Origin: an uncultured Pseudomonadota bacterium | GTDB taxonomy: Bacteria; Pseudomonadota; Alphaproteobacteria; RF32; CAG-239 | DNA length: 64,000 nt | NCBI GenBank assembly: GCA_947054505.1 | Contig: CAMRWU010000001.1 | Span: 329,855 to 393,854 of the forward strand | Direction: 5' to 3' | In this document: piece after piece, positions 9,030-16,632 of the stretch | Position numbering within the stretch: the stretch's first letter is position 1 | Layout: each line of letters opens with the position of its first letter | Program-made: the position numbers and the translations under genes | The notes under the pieces: model-generated | Told to the model about the DNA's origin: nothing | Seen by the model: the letters and a program-made list of their open reading frames with translations, nothing else | Databases searched by the model: none

Positions 9030-10943
9030 ATGAGCAATAAAGTTATCGGTATTGACCTTGGAACGACAAACTCCTGCTTTTCTGTTATGGAAGGCGGAGA
9101 GGCTAAGGTTTTGGAGAACTCTGAAGGGGCAAGAACCACACCGTCTATGGTAGCGTTCACGGATAATGAGCGTTTGGTTGGTTTTCCGGCTAAACGTCAG
9201 GCCGTTACCAATCCGGAAAACACTCTGTTTGCCATCAAACGCTTGATTGGTCGCCGCTTTAATTCTCCGGAAGTTGCCAAAGACAAATCGTTGGTTCCGT
9301 TCAAAATCGTTGACGGTGACAATGGTGATGCATGGGTTGAGGTTAAAGGTCAGAAATATGCACCTTCTCAAATTTCAGCTATTGTCTTGCAAAAGATTAA
9401 GGAATATGCCGAAAGCTATTTAGGCGAAAAGATTGACAAAGCCGTTATTACCGTTCCGGCTTACTTTAATGACTCTCAGCGTCAGGCCACCAAAGATGCC
9501 GGTAAAATTGCCGGTTTGGATGTTTTGCGCATCATCAATGAACCGACTGCCGCCGCTTTGGCTTATGGTATGGATAAAAAAGCCAGCGGAACAATTGCTG
9601 TTTATGACTTGGGCGGTGGTACATTCGATATTTCCATTTTGGAAATCGGCGACGGTGTGTTTGAAGTAAAATCAACCAACGGCGATACTTTCTTGGGGGG
9701 TGAAGACTTTGACCAACGTTTGGTAACATATTTGACAGATGAATTCAAAAAAGAGACCGGCATTGATTTGAAAAATGATCGTTTGGCTCTGCAACGCTTG
9801 AAAGAAGCCGCAGAAAAGGCTAAGATTGAATTGTCTTCTACAACTCAGACCGAAGTTAACCTGCCGTTCATTACTGCTGATCAGACCGGTCCGAAACACC
9901 TTAACATCAAATTAACCCGTGCCAAACTGGAATCTTTGGTTGAAGATCTTATTGACAAGACGGTTGAACCTTGCAAAAAGGCTATGGCCGATGCCGGTGT
10001 AACTCCAGCTGATATCAGCGAAGTTATTCTGGTTGGCGGTATGACCCGTATGCCTAAAGTTCAGGAAAAAGTTAAGGAAATTTTTGGTAAAGAACCGCAC
10101 AAAGGTGTAAATCCTGATGAAGTTGTTGCTGTTGGTGCCGCAATTCAGGGTGGTGTCTTGATGGGCGATGTGAAAGACGTTTTGTTGCTCGACGTTACTC
10201 CGCTGTCATTGGGTATTGAAACCTTAGGCGGTGTGTTCACTCGCTTGATTGATCGCAACACCACAATTCCGACCCGCAAATCTCAAGTCTTCTCTACAGC
10301 TGAAGATGGTCAGACAGCCGTTACAATTCGCGTTTTCCAAGGTGAACGTGAAATGGCCGCTGACAACAAGTTGCTCGGTCAGTTTGACTTGGTTGGTATT
10401 CCGCCTGCACCGCGTGGTATGCCGCAGATTGAGGTGACTTTTGATATTGATGCAAACGGTATTGTAAACGTTTCGGCAAAAGACAAGGCAACCAACAAAG
10501 AGCAGGCTATTCGTATTCAGGCCAGCGGTGGTTTGTCTGACAGCGATATTGAGAAAATGGTCAAAGATGCCGAAGCCAATGCCGAAGCCGATAAGAAGAA
10601 AAAAGAGTTGGTTGAAGCCAAAAACCAAGGTGAATCTTTGGTTCACGCAACTGAAAAAACTTTGAAGGAACACGGTGATAAAGTAAGTCCGGCAGAAAAG
10701 AGCCAGATTGAAACCGAGTTGAACGCTTTGAAGACCGCTTTGGAAGCTGAAGATTTGGCTGTTATCAAAGAAAAAACCGATAGCTTGATGCAAGCTTCTT
10801 TGAAACTTGGCGAAGCTATGTACAAGGCTCAGCAGGGTGACGCTGCCGGAGCACAGGCCGGTGCCGATACCGGAGCTTCTGCCGGAGAACAGCCCGCCGG
10901 CGATGACAAAGTTGTCGATGCAGACTTTGAAGAAGTTAAGTAA
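9030..10943 (+). CDS. dnaK: Chaperone DnaK (Hsp70)
   Basis: 637 aa, the usual length. The ATPase domain starts [17 protein letters not shown] and contains [34 protein letters not shown] and [18 protein letters not shown]. The interdomain linker region reads [20 protein letters not shown], followed by the substrate-binding domain and a helical lid. The acidic tail ends [10 protein letters not shown], the expected DnaK C-terminus. It binds and releases unfolded proteins in an ATP cycle with DnaJ and GrpE; neither partner gene is adjacent here. AAAGGGA precedes the ATG. It has its own RpoH-type promoter upstream and a terminator downstream, so it appears monocistronic. Confidence 0.98.
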   Translation: MSNKVIGIDLGTTNSCFSVMEGGEAKVLENSEGARTTPSMVAFTDNERLVGFPAKRQAVTNPENTLFAIKRLIGRRFNSPEVAKDKSLVPFKIVDGDNGDAWVEVKGQKYAPSQISAIVLQKIKEYAESYLGEKIDKAVITVPAYFNDSQRQATKDAGKIAGLDVLRIINEPTAAALAYGMDKKASGTIAVYDLGGGTFDISILEIGDGVFEVKSTNGDTFLGGEDFDQRLVTYLTDEFKKETGIDLKNDRLALQRLKEAAEKAKIELSSTTQTEVNLPFITADQTGPKHLNIKLTRAKLESLVEDLIDKTVEPCKKAMADAGVTPADISEVILVGGMTRMPKVQEKVKEIFGKEPHKGVNPDEVVAVGAAIQGGVLMGDVKDVLLLDVTPLSLGIETLGGVFTRLIDRNTTIPTRKSQVFSTAEDGQTAVTIRVFQGEREMAADNKLLGQFDLVGIPPAPRGMPQIEVTFDIDANGIVNVSAKDKATNKEQAIRIQASGGLSDSDIEKMVKDAEANAEADKKKKELVEAKNQGESLVHATEKTLKEHGDKVSPAEKSQIETELNALKTALEAEDLAVIKEKTDSLMQASLKLGEAMYKAQQGDAAGAQAGADTGASAGEQPAGDDKVVDADFEEVK

Positions 10944-10961
10944 GCTTTATTCTAAAGCACA

Positions 10962-10988
10962 AAGCCTCGCGCAAGCGGGGCTTTTTTT
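10962..10988 (+). terminator. Rho-independent terminator of dnaK
   Basis: Stem AAGCCTCGC / GCGGGGCTT (9 bases, one T-G pair) with loop GCAA and a T tail (10982-10988), beginning 18 bases after the dnaK stop. Confidence 0.9.
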
Positions 10989-11060
10989 ATGGTTAACGCT
11001 GATGGGATTAATATGGCCTTGACCCGAAAATATATTTGGAGTATATTGCTTTCATCAGAG

Positions 11061-11128
11061 CATACAATTAAGATTATAATTACATTAAGCCGGCCGCAGA
11101 GAACCTGCGCTCGTTAAAGTCGAGAAAA
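11061..11128 (+). repeat. Duplicated promoter/leader element, copy 1
   Basis: This 68-base block aligns without gaps to 11706-11773. The last 43 bases (11086-11128) differ at only two positions. It lies immediately upstream of the start codon at 11136 and contains a short hairpin CTCG-TTAAAGT-CGAG near the ribosome-binding region. The AT-rich first part may hold the promoter. The element also contains CCGCAGAGAA, which is complementary to the 3' arm of the terminators that end both cassettes. Confidence 0.85.
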
Positions 11129-11135
11129 CAGAGTT

Positions 11136-11621
11136 ATGAATAGATTTATTGTTCTGTTTCTGCTCTTGGTTTTTTGTTCTACACCTTTCTGTTTTGCCCA
11201 AAAGACGTATAAATATGTCGAATACGGCGGCAGGATGGAGTTGATAGTCAAAACTCAACCCAAAAATTATTGGTTCGGAGTAGAAAAAAAGACGTATGGT
11301 ATTCGTAAAAATGGCGTTGTGGTGTTGCCTCCCGAGTATTCTGCTGATGAGGTTGCTTTTCCCGCAGATGTATTTCTTCTTGTTTTCATGAACAGTTCCG
11401 AAAAAACAGTCTATGTTTACAGCGTAGAAGACGGAGAGGAGGTTTTTCGCCATGTCAGCTCGGAAGCCGACGGCCAAACTTTTTGTGGTTTTGTGTTTCG
11501 GAAAATCGGAGCTCGGTGCTATGCGTTGCTTGAATGCTTTAACCTCAATGGTGAGCTGAACTGTAAAACAATCAGAATTTTTCAGCGTTATCGAGGAGAG
11601 ACACGGCAATTGGAACCATAA
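11136..11621 (+). CDS. Exported protein of unknown function, paralogue of the next gene
   Basis: 161 aa. A clear signal peptide (1-21, FIVLFLLLVFCSTPFCFAQ) predicts export to the periplasm. The mature part has no family I recognise. It shares a pattern with the protein encoded at 11780: KTYGIRKNGVVVLPPEY against TRYGLRKKGTDLLAP, and KTVYVYSVEDGEEVFRHV against KVHVFDTESGEKVLTGRV, which identifies a diverged duplicate. Four Cys lie in the mature region. The gene is a complete cassette with its own leader and terminator. There is no strong Shine-Dalgarno sequence; the conserved GTCGAGAAAA of the leader may serve. Confidence 0.7.
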   Translation: MNRFIVLFLLLVFCSTPFCFAQKTYKYVEYGGRMELIVKTQPKNYWFGVEKKTYGIRKNGVVVLPPEYSADEVAFPADVFLLVFMNSSEKTVYVYSVEDGEEVFRHVSSEADGQTFCGFVFRKIGARCYALLECFNLNGELNCKTIRIFQRYRGETRQLEP

Positions 11622-11658
11622 AAAAATCCGCGGAGAACATTCTCTGCGGATTTTTTTG
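11622..11658 (+). terminator. Rho-independent terminator, cassette 1
   Basis: Stem CCGCGGAGAA / TTCTCTGCGG flanked by A and T runs, directly after the stop codon at 11619-11621. Nearly the same hairpin ends the second cassette. Confidence 0.92.
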
Positions 11659-11705
11659 TTGCTGTTGACAATCTGGTGAATATTGGATACTGTTTAAAGC
11701 AAAAT

Positions 11706-11773
11706 CATATAATTAACATTATAATTAACCTAAGCCAACCGCAGAGAACCTGCGCTCGTTAAAGTCGAGAAAA
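11706..11773 (+). repeat. Duplicated promoter/leader element, copy 2
   Basis: Gap-free counterpart of 11061-11128, ending 6 bases before the start codon at 11780. It is more conserved than the protein-coding parts of the two cassettes, which suggests selection on the leader or promoter. Confidence 0.85.
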
Positions 11774-11779
11774 GTAGAT

Positions 11780-12262
11780 ATGAAAAAAATCCTTATAGCT
11801 TTGGGCGTCGTGTCCGTTGCAGTCCTTTTTTGGTTTATTATTCCCGAGGAGGGGCGTATAGAAGAGATAGACTGCGGAAACTCAATGCAACTTATCAAAA
11901 AAACATCGAGTTTTTCCGGAAGCAAACGAACGCGTTACGGTTTGCGCAAGAAAGGAACGGATCTTCTTGCTCCAGCTCACGAAATGGTGGAAAGCGCCGT
12001 TTTAAAGCTTCGTGTCTTCTATGGTTTGAATAGCAAAGTTCACGTCTTCGATACCGAAAGCGGTGAAAAAGTTTTAACCGGCAGAGTTCATGGAGGTTGT
12101 GCCGAAAAAATTTGGTTCTGTTTGGATGATGAACAAAATCACGACAGTTACTTGCTCATGGCTCGTTACAAAACATTGGCTTCGCCTGTTCAAATAAAAA
12201 TGGATACGATTGCCGTTTTTGAGATAAAGGACGGAAGAACTATGCTAATCGAAGCAAAGTGA
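11780..12262 (+). CDS. Membrane-anchored or exported protein, paralogue of the previous gene
   Basis: 160 aa. One N-terminal hydrophobic segment (about 4-21, ILIALGVVSVAVLFWFII) has no obvious cleavage site, so it is probably a signal anchor with the rest in the periplasm. The body shares strand-like motifs with the neighbour at 11136 (YGLRKKG; VHVFDTESGEKV). Two Cys lie in the second half. Function unknown. The gene has its own copy of the leader and of the terminator, so the unit was duplicated whole and the proteins then diverged. Confidence 0.7.
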   Translation: MKKILIALGVVSVAVLFWFIIPEEGRIEEIDCGNSMQLIKKTSSFSGSKRTRYGLRKKGTDLLAPAHEMVESAVLKLRVFYGLNSKVHVFDTESGEKVLTGRVHGGCAEKIWFCLDDEQNHDSYLLMARYKTLASPVQIKMDTIAVFEIKDGRTMLIEAK

Positions 12263-12264
12263 TG

Positions 12265-12300
12265 AAAAATCCGCAGAGAATATTCTCTGCGGATTTTTTT
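12265..12300 (+). terminator. Rho-independent terminator, cassette 2
   Basis: An extended stem AAAAATCCGCAGAGAA / TTCTCTGCGGATTTTT with a minimal loop and T tail, starting 3 bases after the stop codon. Confidence 0.93.
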
Positions 12301-12316
12301 ACGAAAACACGTAATC

Positions 12317-12347
12317 AAAAAAAGGGAAGCTTTCGCCTCCCTTTTTT
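12317..12347 (-). terminator. Rho-independent terminator of ppdK
   Basis: Read on the minus strand: GGGAGGC-GAAA-GCTTCCC (one G-U pair, GNRA-type tetraloop), followed by seven T. It lies between convergent genes and serves the minus-strand dikinase gene. Confidence 0.88.
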
Positions 12348-12368
12348 GTTTCCAAAATCTAGCTTAAA

Positions 12369-15059
12369 TTAAGCAGATTTTTTGCAACAGCAACCAGATT
12401 TCTCAATCTTCTCGCCTTTGTGACGAACTGCAGCTTGAGCAGCGGCCAAGCGAGCAACCGGTACACGGTACGGAGAGCAAGAAACATAGTTCATGCCACA
12501 TGTTTGGAAGAAGTCGATAGATGCCGGATCACCACCGTGTTCGCCACAAACACCCAGCCAGATGCTCGGGTTAGAACAACGAGCTTTTTCACAAGCCATC
12601 TTAACGAGGCAACCAACACCTTCAACGTCGATTGAAGCGAACGGATCAGCGACATAAACGCCACGAGCGCGGTATTCATCAAGAATAGCACCTGTATCGT
12701 CACGGCTCATACCCAAAGTTGTTTGAGTCAAGTCGTTTGTACCAAAACCGAAGAATTCGGCAGATTGAGCCAATTCGTCAGCTTTGAGAGCGGCACGCGG
12801 CAATTCAATCATTGAACCAACTTCATATTTAATCTTCTTGCCTTTTTCAGCGAAGACTTTTTCAGCTGTTGTATCGATAATGTTTTTAACAATGTCGAGT
12901 TCTTTCTTAGAACCTGTCAACGGAACTTCGATTTCCGGAACAACTTTGATGCCGGCATCAGCACATTCCAAAGCAGCTTCGATGATAGCGCGAGTTTGCA
13001 TTTCGCAGATTTCCGGATAGGTAATCGGCAAACGGCAACCGCGGTGACCCAACATCGGGTTAGCTTCATGCAAAGAAGCGGCGCGTTGTTTAACTTTTTC
13101 CAAAGTCATGCCCATTTTGTCAGCCAATTCTTTCATTTCGGCTTCTGTGTTCGGCAAGAACTCGTGCAAAGGAGGATCCAACAAACGGATAACAACCGGC
13201 ATACCTTCCATAATTTTGAACAAGTCTTTGAAGTCTTGTTTTTGGTAAGGAAGCAAACGAGCCAGAGCGGCACGACGACCTTCTTCGTTGTCAGACAAAA
13301 TCATAGCGCGCATATCAGGAATACGAGCGGCATCAAAGAACATGTGTTCTGTACGAGCCAAACCGATACCTTGAGCACCGAAGTCACGAGCTGTTTGAGC
13401 GTCTTTCGGAGTTTCAGCGTTAGCACGAACTTCCATTGTGCGGATTTCATCAACCCAAGCCATCAATTTACCGAAGTTACCTGTGTTGGTGTCGGCTTTA
13501 ACAGTCGGAACCTGACCTTCAATAATCTGGCCTTTACCACCGTCCAAAGAAACCCAATCGCCTTCGTTAATAACAACACCTTTGTCAGTTGTCATAGTCT
13601 TTTTAGCATAGTCGATGTGAATTTCATGAGAACCTGAAACACAAGGAGTACCCATACCGCGAGCAACAACGGCCGCGTGAGAAGTCATACCGCCGCGAGC
13701 TGTAATCACACCTTGAGAAGCGTGCATACCGCCGATATCTTCCGGAGAAGTTTCGTTACGGATGAGGATAACTTTTTCGCCTCTTGCAGCCCAAGCTTCA
13801 GCGTCTTCAGCGTTGAAGACAGCGCGACCGACAGCGGCACCAGGAGAAGCGGGCAAACCTGTAGCGATAACGTTTCTCGGAGCTTTCGGATCCAACATTG
13901 GGTGCAACAATTGGTCTAATTGGTCAGCACCAACGCGCATAATAGCTTCTTCTTTGTTCAACAAACCTTCTTCAACCATTTCAACGGCCATGCGAACTGC
14001 GGCAGCAGCTGTACGTTTACCGTTACGGCATTGCAACATCCACAATTTGCCATGTTCAATGGTGAATTCCATATCCTGCATGTCTTTGTAGTGTTTTTCA
14101 AGGTTGTTACGAACGTCAACCAATTCCTGATACAGGTGCGGCCATTTTTCTTCCAAAGAAGTACCGTCATTTTTAGAAGCCATCGGTTGCGGAGTACGAA
14201 TACCGGCAACAACGTCTTCACCTTGAGCATTCACCAAATATTCACCGTAGTAAACGTTTTCACCGGTAGCCGGATCGCGAGAGAAGCAAACACCGGTAGC
14301 GCAATCATCGCCGGCATTACCGAATACCATGGTTTGAACGTTAACGGCTGTACCCCAGTCACCCGGAATATTGTTCAATTTACGGTAAGTGATAGCACGA
14401 TCAACCATCCAAGAACCGAATACGGCGCCGATACCGGCCCACAATTGATCCCAAGGATCTTGCGGAACAACTTTACCCAGTCTGTTACCGATTTCTTTGT
14501 ATTCTTTAACCAATTCTTTGAGGTCTTCGGCTGTCATATCTGTATCAGATTTGTAGCCTTTGGACTTTTTCATGTTTTCCAAAGCTTCTTCATAGAGGTC
14601 AAGGTCAGCGCCCAAAACCACGTCAGAGAACATTTGCAGGAAACGACGATAAGAGTCGTAAGCAAATCTTTCAGAACCGGAAGCTTTAGCCAAAGCTTTA
14701 ACTGTTTCATCGTTCAAACCGAGGTTCAAAACGGTGTCCATCATACCCGGCATGGAAACGCGGGCGCCGGAACGAACAGAGAACAGCAACGGGTTGTTGG
14801 CGTCTGCAAATTTTTTGCCCATAATTTTTTCAACATCGGCAACAGCGGCTCTAACCTGATCTTTCAAGTCAGCCGGATATGTGTGGTCATTGTTGTAGTA
14901 ATATGTGCAAACTTCTGTTGTAACAGTAAATCCCGGAGGAACAGGCAAACCGACTTTGTTCATCTCAGCCAAGTTAGCACCTTTTCCGCCAAGGAGATTG
15001 CGCATAGAGGCATCGCCTTCGGCTTTGCCGTCGCCAAATGTATATACCCATTTAGTCAT
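12369..15059 (-). CDS. ppdK: Pyruvate, phosphate dikinase
   Basis: 896 aa, typical of bacterial PPDK. The N-terminal nucleotide-binding domain opens with WVYTFGDGKAEGD and LLGGKGANLAEM. The swivelling phosphohistidine domain has GGMTSHAAVVARGMGTPCVS (catalytic His). The C-terminal PEP/pyruvate barrel shows GIGLARTEHMFF, GTNDLTQTTLGMSRDD and GVCGEHGGDPASI with the catalytic Cys. It interconverts pyruvate, ATP and phosphate with PEP, AMP and pyrophosphate, in glycolysis or gluconeogenesis. The extreme C-terminus carries an unusual tail, EKSGCCCKKSA. The gene stands alone on the minus strand with its own terminator; a leader hairpin CAGGC/GCCTG (15125-15140) lies upstream. Confidence 0.97.
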   Translation of the reverse strand: MTKWVYTFGDGKAEGDASMRNLLGGKGANLAEMNKVGLPVPPGFTVTTEVCTYYYNNDHTYPADLKDQVRAAVADVEKIMGKKFADANNPLLFSVRSGARVSMPGMMDTVLNLGLNDETVKALAKASGSERFAYDSYRRFLQMFSDVVLGADLDLYEEALENMKKSKGYKSDTDMTAEDLKELVKEYKEIGNRLGKVVPQDPWDQLWAGIGAVFGSWMVDRAITYRKLNNIPGDWGTAVNVQTMVFGNAGDDCATGVCFSRDPATGENVYYGEYLVNAQGEDVVAGIRTPQPMASKNDGTSLEEKWPHLYQELVDVRNNLEKHYKDMQDMEFTIEHGKLWMLQCRNGKRTAAAAVRMAVEMVEEGLLNKEEAIMRVGADQLDQLLHPMLDPKAPRNVIATGLPASPGAAVGRAVFNAEDAEAWAARGEKVILIRNETSPEDIGGMHASQGVITARGGMTSHAAVVARGMGTPCVSGSHEIHIDYAKKTMTTDKGVVINEGDWVSLDGGKGQIIEGQVPTVKADTNTGNFGKLMAWVDEIRTMEVRANAETPKDAQTARDFGAQGIGLARTEHMFFDAARIPDMRAMILSDNEEGRRAALARLLPYQKQDFKDLFKIMEGMPVVIRLLDPPLHEFLPNTEAEMKELADKMGMTLEKVKQRAASLHEANPMLGHRGCRLPITYPEICEMQTRAIIEAALECADAGIKVVPEIEVPLTGSKKELDIVKNIIDTTAEKVFAEKGKKIKYEVGSMIELPRAALKADELAQSAEFFGFGTNDLTQTTLGMSRDDTGAILDEYRARGVYVADPFASIDVEGVGCLVKMACEKARCSNPSIWLGVCGEHGGDPASIDFFQTCGMNYVSCSPYRVPVARLAAAQAAVRHKGEKIEKSGCCCKKSA

Positions 15060-15320
15060 GGTCTATAAAGCTCCTTAAAGCAGGCTTTCCCTAAAGAAAA
15101 CCGTAGTGTTAAAAACAAGTCATTCAGGCGTAAATGCCTGTTTGACAAACTAAATTCCCTGCCAAGTTATAACAATCAAAGCGATTCTACAAGCAAAAAG
15201 TATAAACGTCCCCAGTCGCGTTCATTTGCGGCTGGTAAGGGCTGTTATTTTTCGTTGTGGTTGTTTTTGATCGCCATCCTTTTCAGATGTTCATTGGTCG
15301 TCTTCTCGTTTCTCTGTTTT

Positions 15321-15386
15321 CTGTAACAAAAATGTCACGAAAACAGCATTTTATGCTTTTTAGGTTCTGTGAATTTTTTGTTACAG
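15321..15386. promoter_or_regulatory. 12-base perfect inverted repeat upstream of virB2-like gene
   Basis: CTGTAACAAAAA (15321-15332) and TTTTTGTTACAG (15375-15386) are exact reverse complements, 42 bases apart. They could be paired operator half-sites for a looping regulator. A transcript through them would form a large hairpin. No known operator consensus is recognised. Confidence 0.4.
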
Positions 15387-15402
15387 CCAAAATTTTGAAG
15401 TG

Positions 15403-15434
15403 TAAACAATATGTTAACCATTTTGCGGTATAAG
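15403..15434 (+). promoter_or_regulatory. Possible CtrA-type site and promoter for the virB2-like gene
   Basis: TAAA-N7-TTAACC (15403-15419) is one base off the CtrA consensus TTAA-N7-TTAA(C). It sits over the -35 position of a possible -10 TATAAG (15429-15434). That would start transcription near 15441, about 75 bases before the gene. CtrA is an alphaproteobacterial regulator. The evidence is sequence resemblance only. Confidence 0.3.
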
Positions 15435-15516
15435 CAATTTTGCTGGAAAACTTTTTAAAAATTAGGTATTCTAGAAGAGTATAGAGAGTTTCGTAACTAA
15501 TTGAAGGAGAACGATT

Positions 15517-15858
15517 ATGAAATTTATTAAAAACAATATCTGGACATTCTGTCTGGTCGCTTTTGCCTCTGTAATGGCTTTCTGTGGCGACGCTTCAGCT
15601 CAAAGTTCAGTTATGCAGACCGCTCAGGACAAGACCCTGAACGTCTTTAACGCTGTTAAGATGATTATGTTCATCGTCGGTGGTTTCGGTTTGGTCGGTG
15701 TGGCTTTTGCGGCTATTACAGGTAAAATGCAATGGAAATGGTTTGCCGGTTTGGCTGTTGGTTTGGCTATTTTGGCCGCTGCCGGTTCTATCGTCAGCTA
15801 CGCAACAGGTGAGAATATGTCTGGCTTCCAAGACTCATTCGACAACGCTGCTGGCTAA
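15517..15858 (+). CDS. virB2: VirB2/TrbC-like major pilin
   Basis: 113 aa. Signal peptide to about residue 28 (CLVAFASVMAFCGDASA then QSSV). The mature part of about 85 residues has two hydrophobic helices (IMFIVGGFGLVGVAFAAIT and FAGLAVGLAILAAAGSIVSY) joined by a short basic loop GKMQWKW, the VirB2/TrbC pilin pattern. It is the presumed pilus or conduit subunit. GAAGGAGAA precedes the ATG. The gene is followed by a strong palindrome and then a terminator hairpin, consistent with an abundant, partly separate transcript. It is the first of three consecutive genes with the same two-helix module. Confidence 0.85.
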   Translation: MKFIKNNIWTFCLVAFASVMAFCGDASAQSSVMQTAQDKTLNVFNAVKMIMFIVGGFGLVGVAFAAITGKMQWKWFAGLAVGLAILAAAGSIVSYATGENMSGFQDSFDNAAG

Positions 15859-15877
15859 TTTCTCCTTCATAGTGTAT

Positions 15878-15899
15878 CGGAGGCGGCGCGCCGCCTCCG
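15878..15899 (+). repeat. 22-base perfect palindrome downstream of virB2
   Basis: The 22 bases CGGAGGCGGCG/CGCCGCCTCCG are fully self-complementary. No T run follows, so it is not a classical terminator. In RNA it would form a very stable hairpin 20 bases after the pilin stop codon, suited to blocking 3' exonucleases. Confidence 0.85.
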
Positions 15900-15919
15900 G
15901 TCTAAAGGAAAAAGTAAAT

Positions 15920-15968
15920 AGAGGGTCTTTTGGAAGATTGTCAAAAATCATCCCGACCCTCTTTTTTT
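15920..15968 (+). terminator. Terminator or attenuator between virB2-like genes
   Basis: Stem AGAGGGTC (15920-15927) pairs with GACCCTC(T) (15955-15962) across a 27-base loop that can itself fold (GGAAGATTG / AAAATCATCC). Seven T follow (15962-15968). It probably limits read-through from the first pilin gene to the next genes. Confidence 0.65.
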
Positions 15969-16051
15969 CAAATAAATGGATTTTGTTATTTTGCTGCCAC
16001 GGCAGAATAACCAAGTTCACAGACAACAAGAACGAACGGACGGAGGGTGCA

Positions 16052-16582
16052 ATGTTAAACTTAAAGAAAATAATCAAGCTGGTTTTGATTGCGGCCTTCG
16101 TGTGCGTGATGGGAATAAATGAGACGTGGGCGAAAGAGACGCATATGGCTCCAGATGGAACAAGAGCGCCACGAGAAGAAGTGGCAGCAACAGCACCTGC
16201 CGTTGCTGCAAACACTTGTAATCCAGCTTGTAAGGATACACAAGATTGTGTAAAAGGAAGATGCGAAGATAAGAAATCAGGTTCAAATGCCCAACAATCC
16301 GGTGCGGCAGTAACGGGATGTTCCGGCAATCTTGGTTTGTTTTCCGGTTTGGTGACTGCGGGGAAAGAAATTTTTGAAGGTCTGCGTGACTTGATTTATG
16401 TTGTTGCCGGATTTGGTATTATCGGCGTTGCCGTCGGTGGTTTTTTTGGAAATATGAACTGGAAGTGGCTGGGAGCTATTGTCATCTCCTTGGTGGTTAT
16501 TGCCACCACGGGTGAGTTGATTACGGCGATTACCGGTTGCGAAGCTTATACGTCGGCGGTGATACAAGACACGCTTAGATAA
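16052..16582 (+). CDS. VirB2-like protein with Cys-rich exported domain
   Basis: 176 aa from the ATG at 16052, which has GGAGGG about 5 bases upstream; the same frame is open further upstream but that stretch overlaps the first pilin gene and terminator. Signal peptide to about residue 27 (ending NETWA). A short exported domain has closely spaced Cys (CNPACKDTQDCVKGRC), a pattern seen in small disulphide-rich extracellular modules. The C-terminal 80 residues hold two helices (DLIYVVAGFGIIGVAVGGFF and LGAIVISLVVIATTGELITA) joined by GNMNWKW, nearly identical in layout to the 113-aa pilin. Probably a minor or decorated pilin. That role is inference. Confidence 0.75.
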   Translation: MLNLKKIIKLVLIAAFVCVMGINETWAKETHMAPDGTRAPREEVAATAPAVAANTCNPACKDTQDCVKGRCEDKKSGSNAQQSGAAVTGCSGNLGLFSGLVTAGKEIFEGLRDLIYVVAGFGIIGVAVGGFFGNMNWKWLGAIVISLVVIATTGELITAITGCEAYTSAVIQDTLR

Positions 16583-16632
16583 AGGTCAATTATTGGGTTT
16601 TAACTGCAAATAAAGCAGAACGGGAGGACGTC

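Larger units (their letters stand above)
15060..15516. other. 457-base divergent intergenic region (ppdK / virB2-like)
   Basis: No gene is supported here. For ppdK (minus strand) there is a possible -10 TATAAC (15171-15166). On the virB2 side are a 12-base perfect inverted repeat, a possible CtrA-type site, and GAAGGAGAA as the ribosome site just before 15517. The region separates housekeeping genes from the secretion locus and is the most likely place for control of the latter. Confidence 0.6.

Noticed and set aside
10224..10793. 189-codon frame antisense to dnaK
   Set aside because: Fully inside dnaK on the other strand, composition typical of an antisense shadow, no start signals.
13920..15068. 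Long open frame (382 codons) on the plus strand opposite ppdK, and others opposite it
   Set aside because: It lies wholly antisense to a clear dikinase gene. Long antisense frames are common opposite biased genes. The translation is rich in Phe, Asn and His with no domain and no ribosome site.
15680..16051. Upstream extension of the 176-aa VirB2-like gene
   Set aside because: The open frame overlaps the first pilin gene, the palindrome and the terminator. The ATG at 16052 has a good ribosome site and begins a normal signal peptide.
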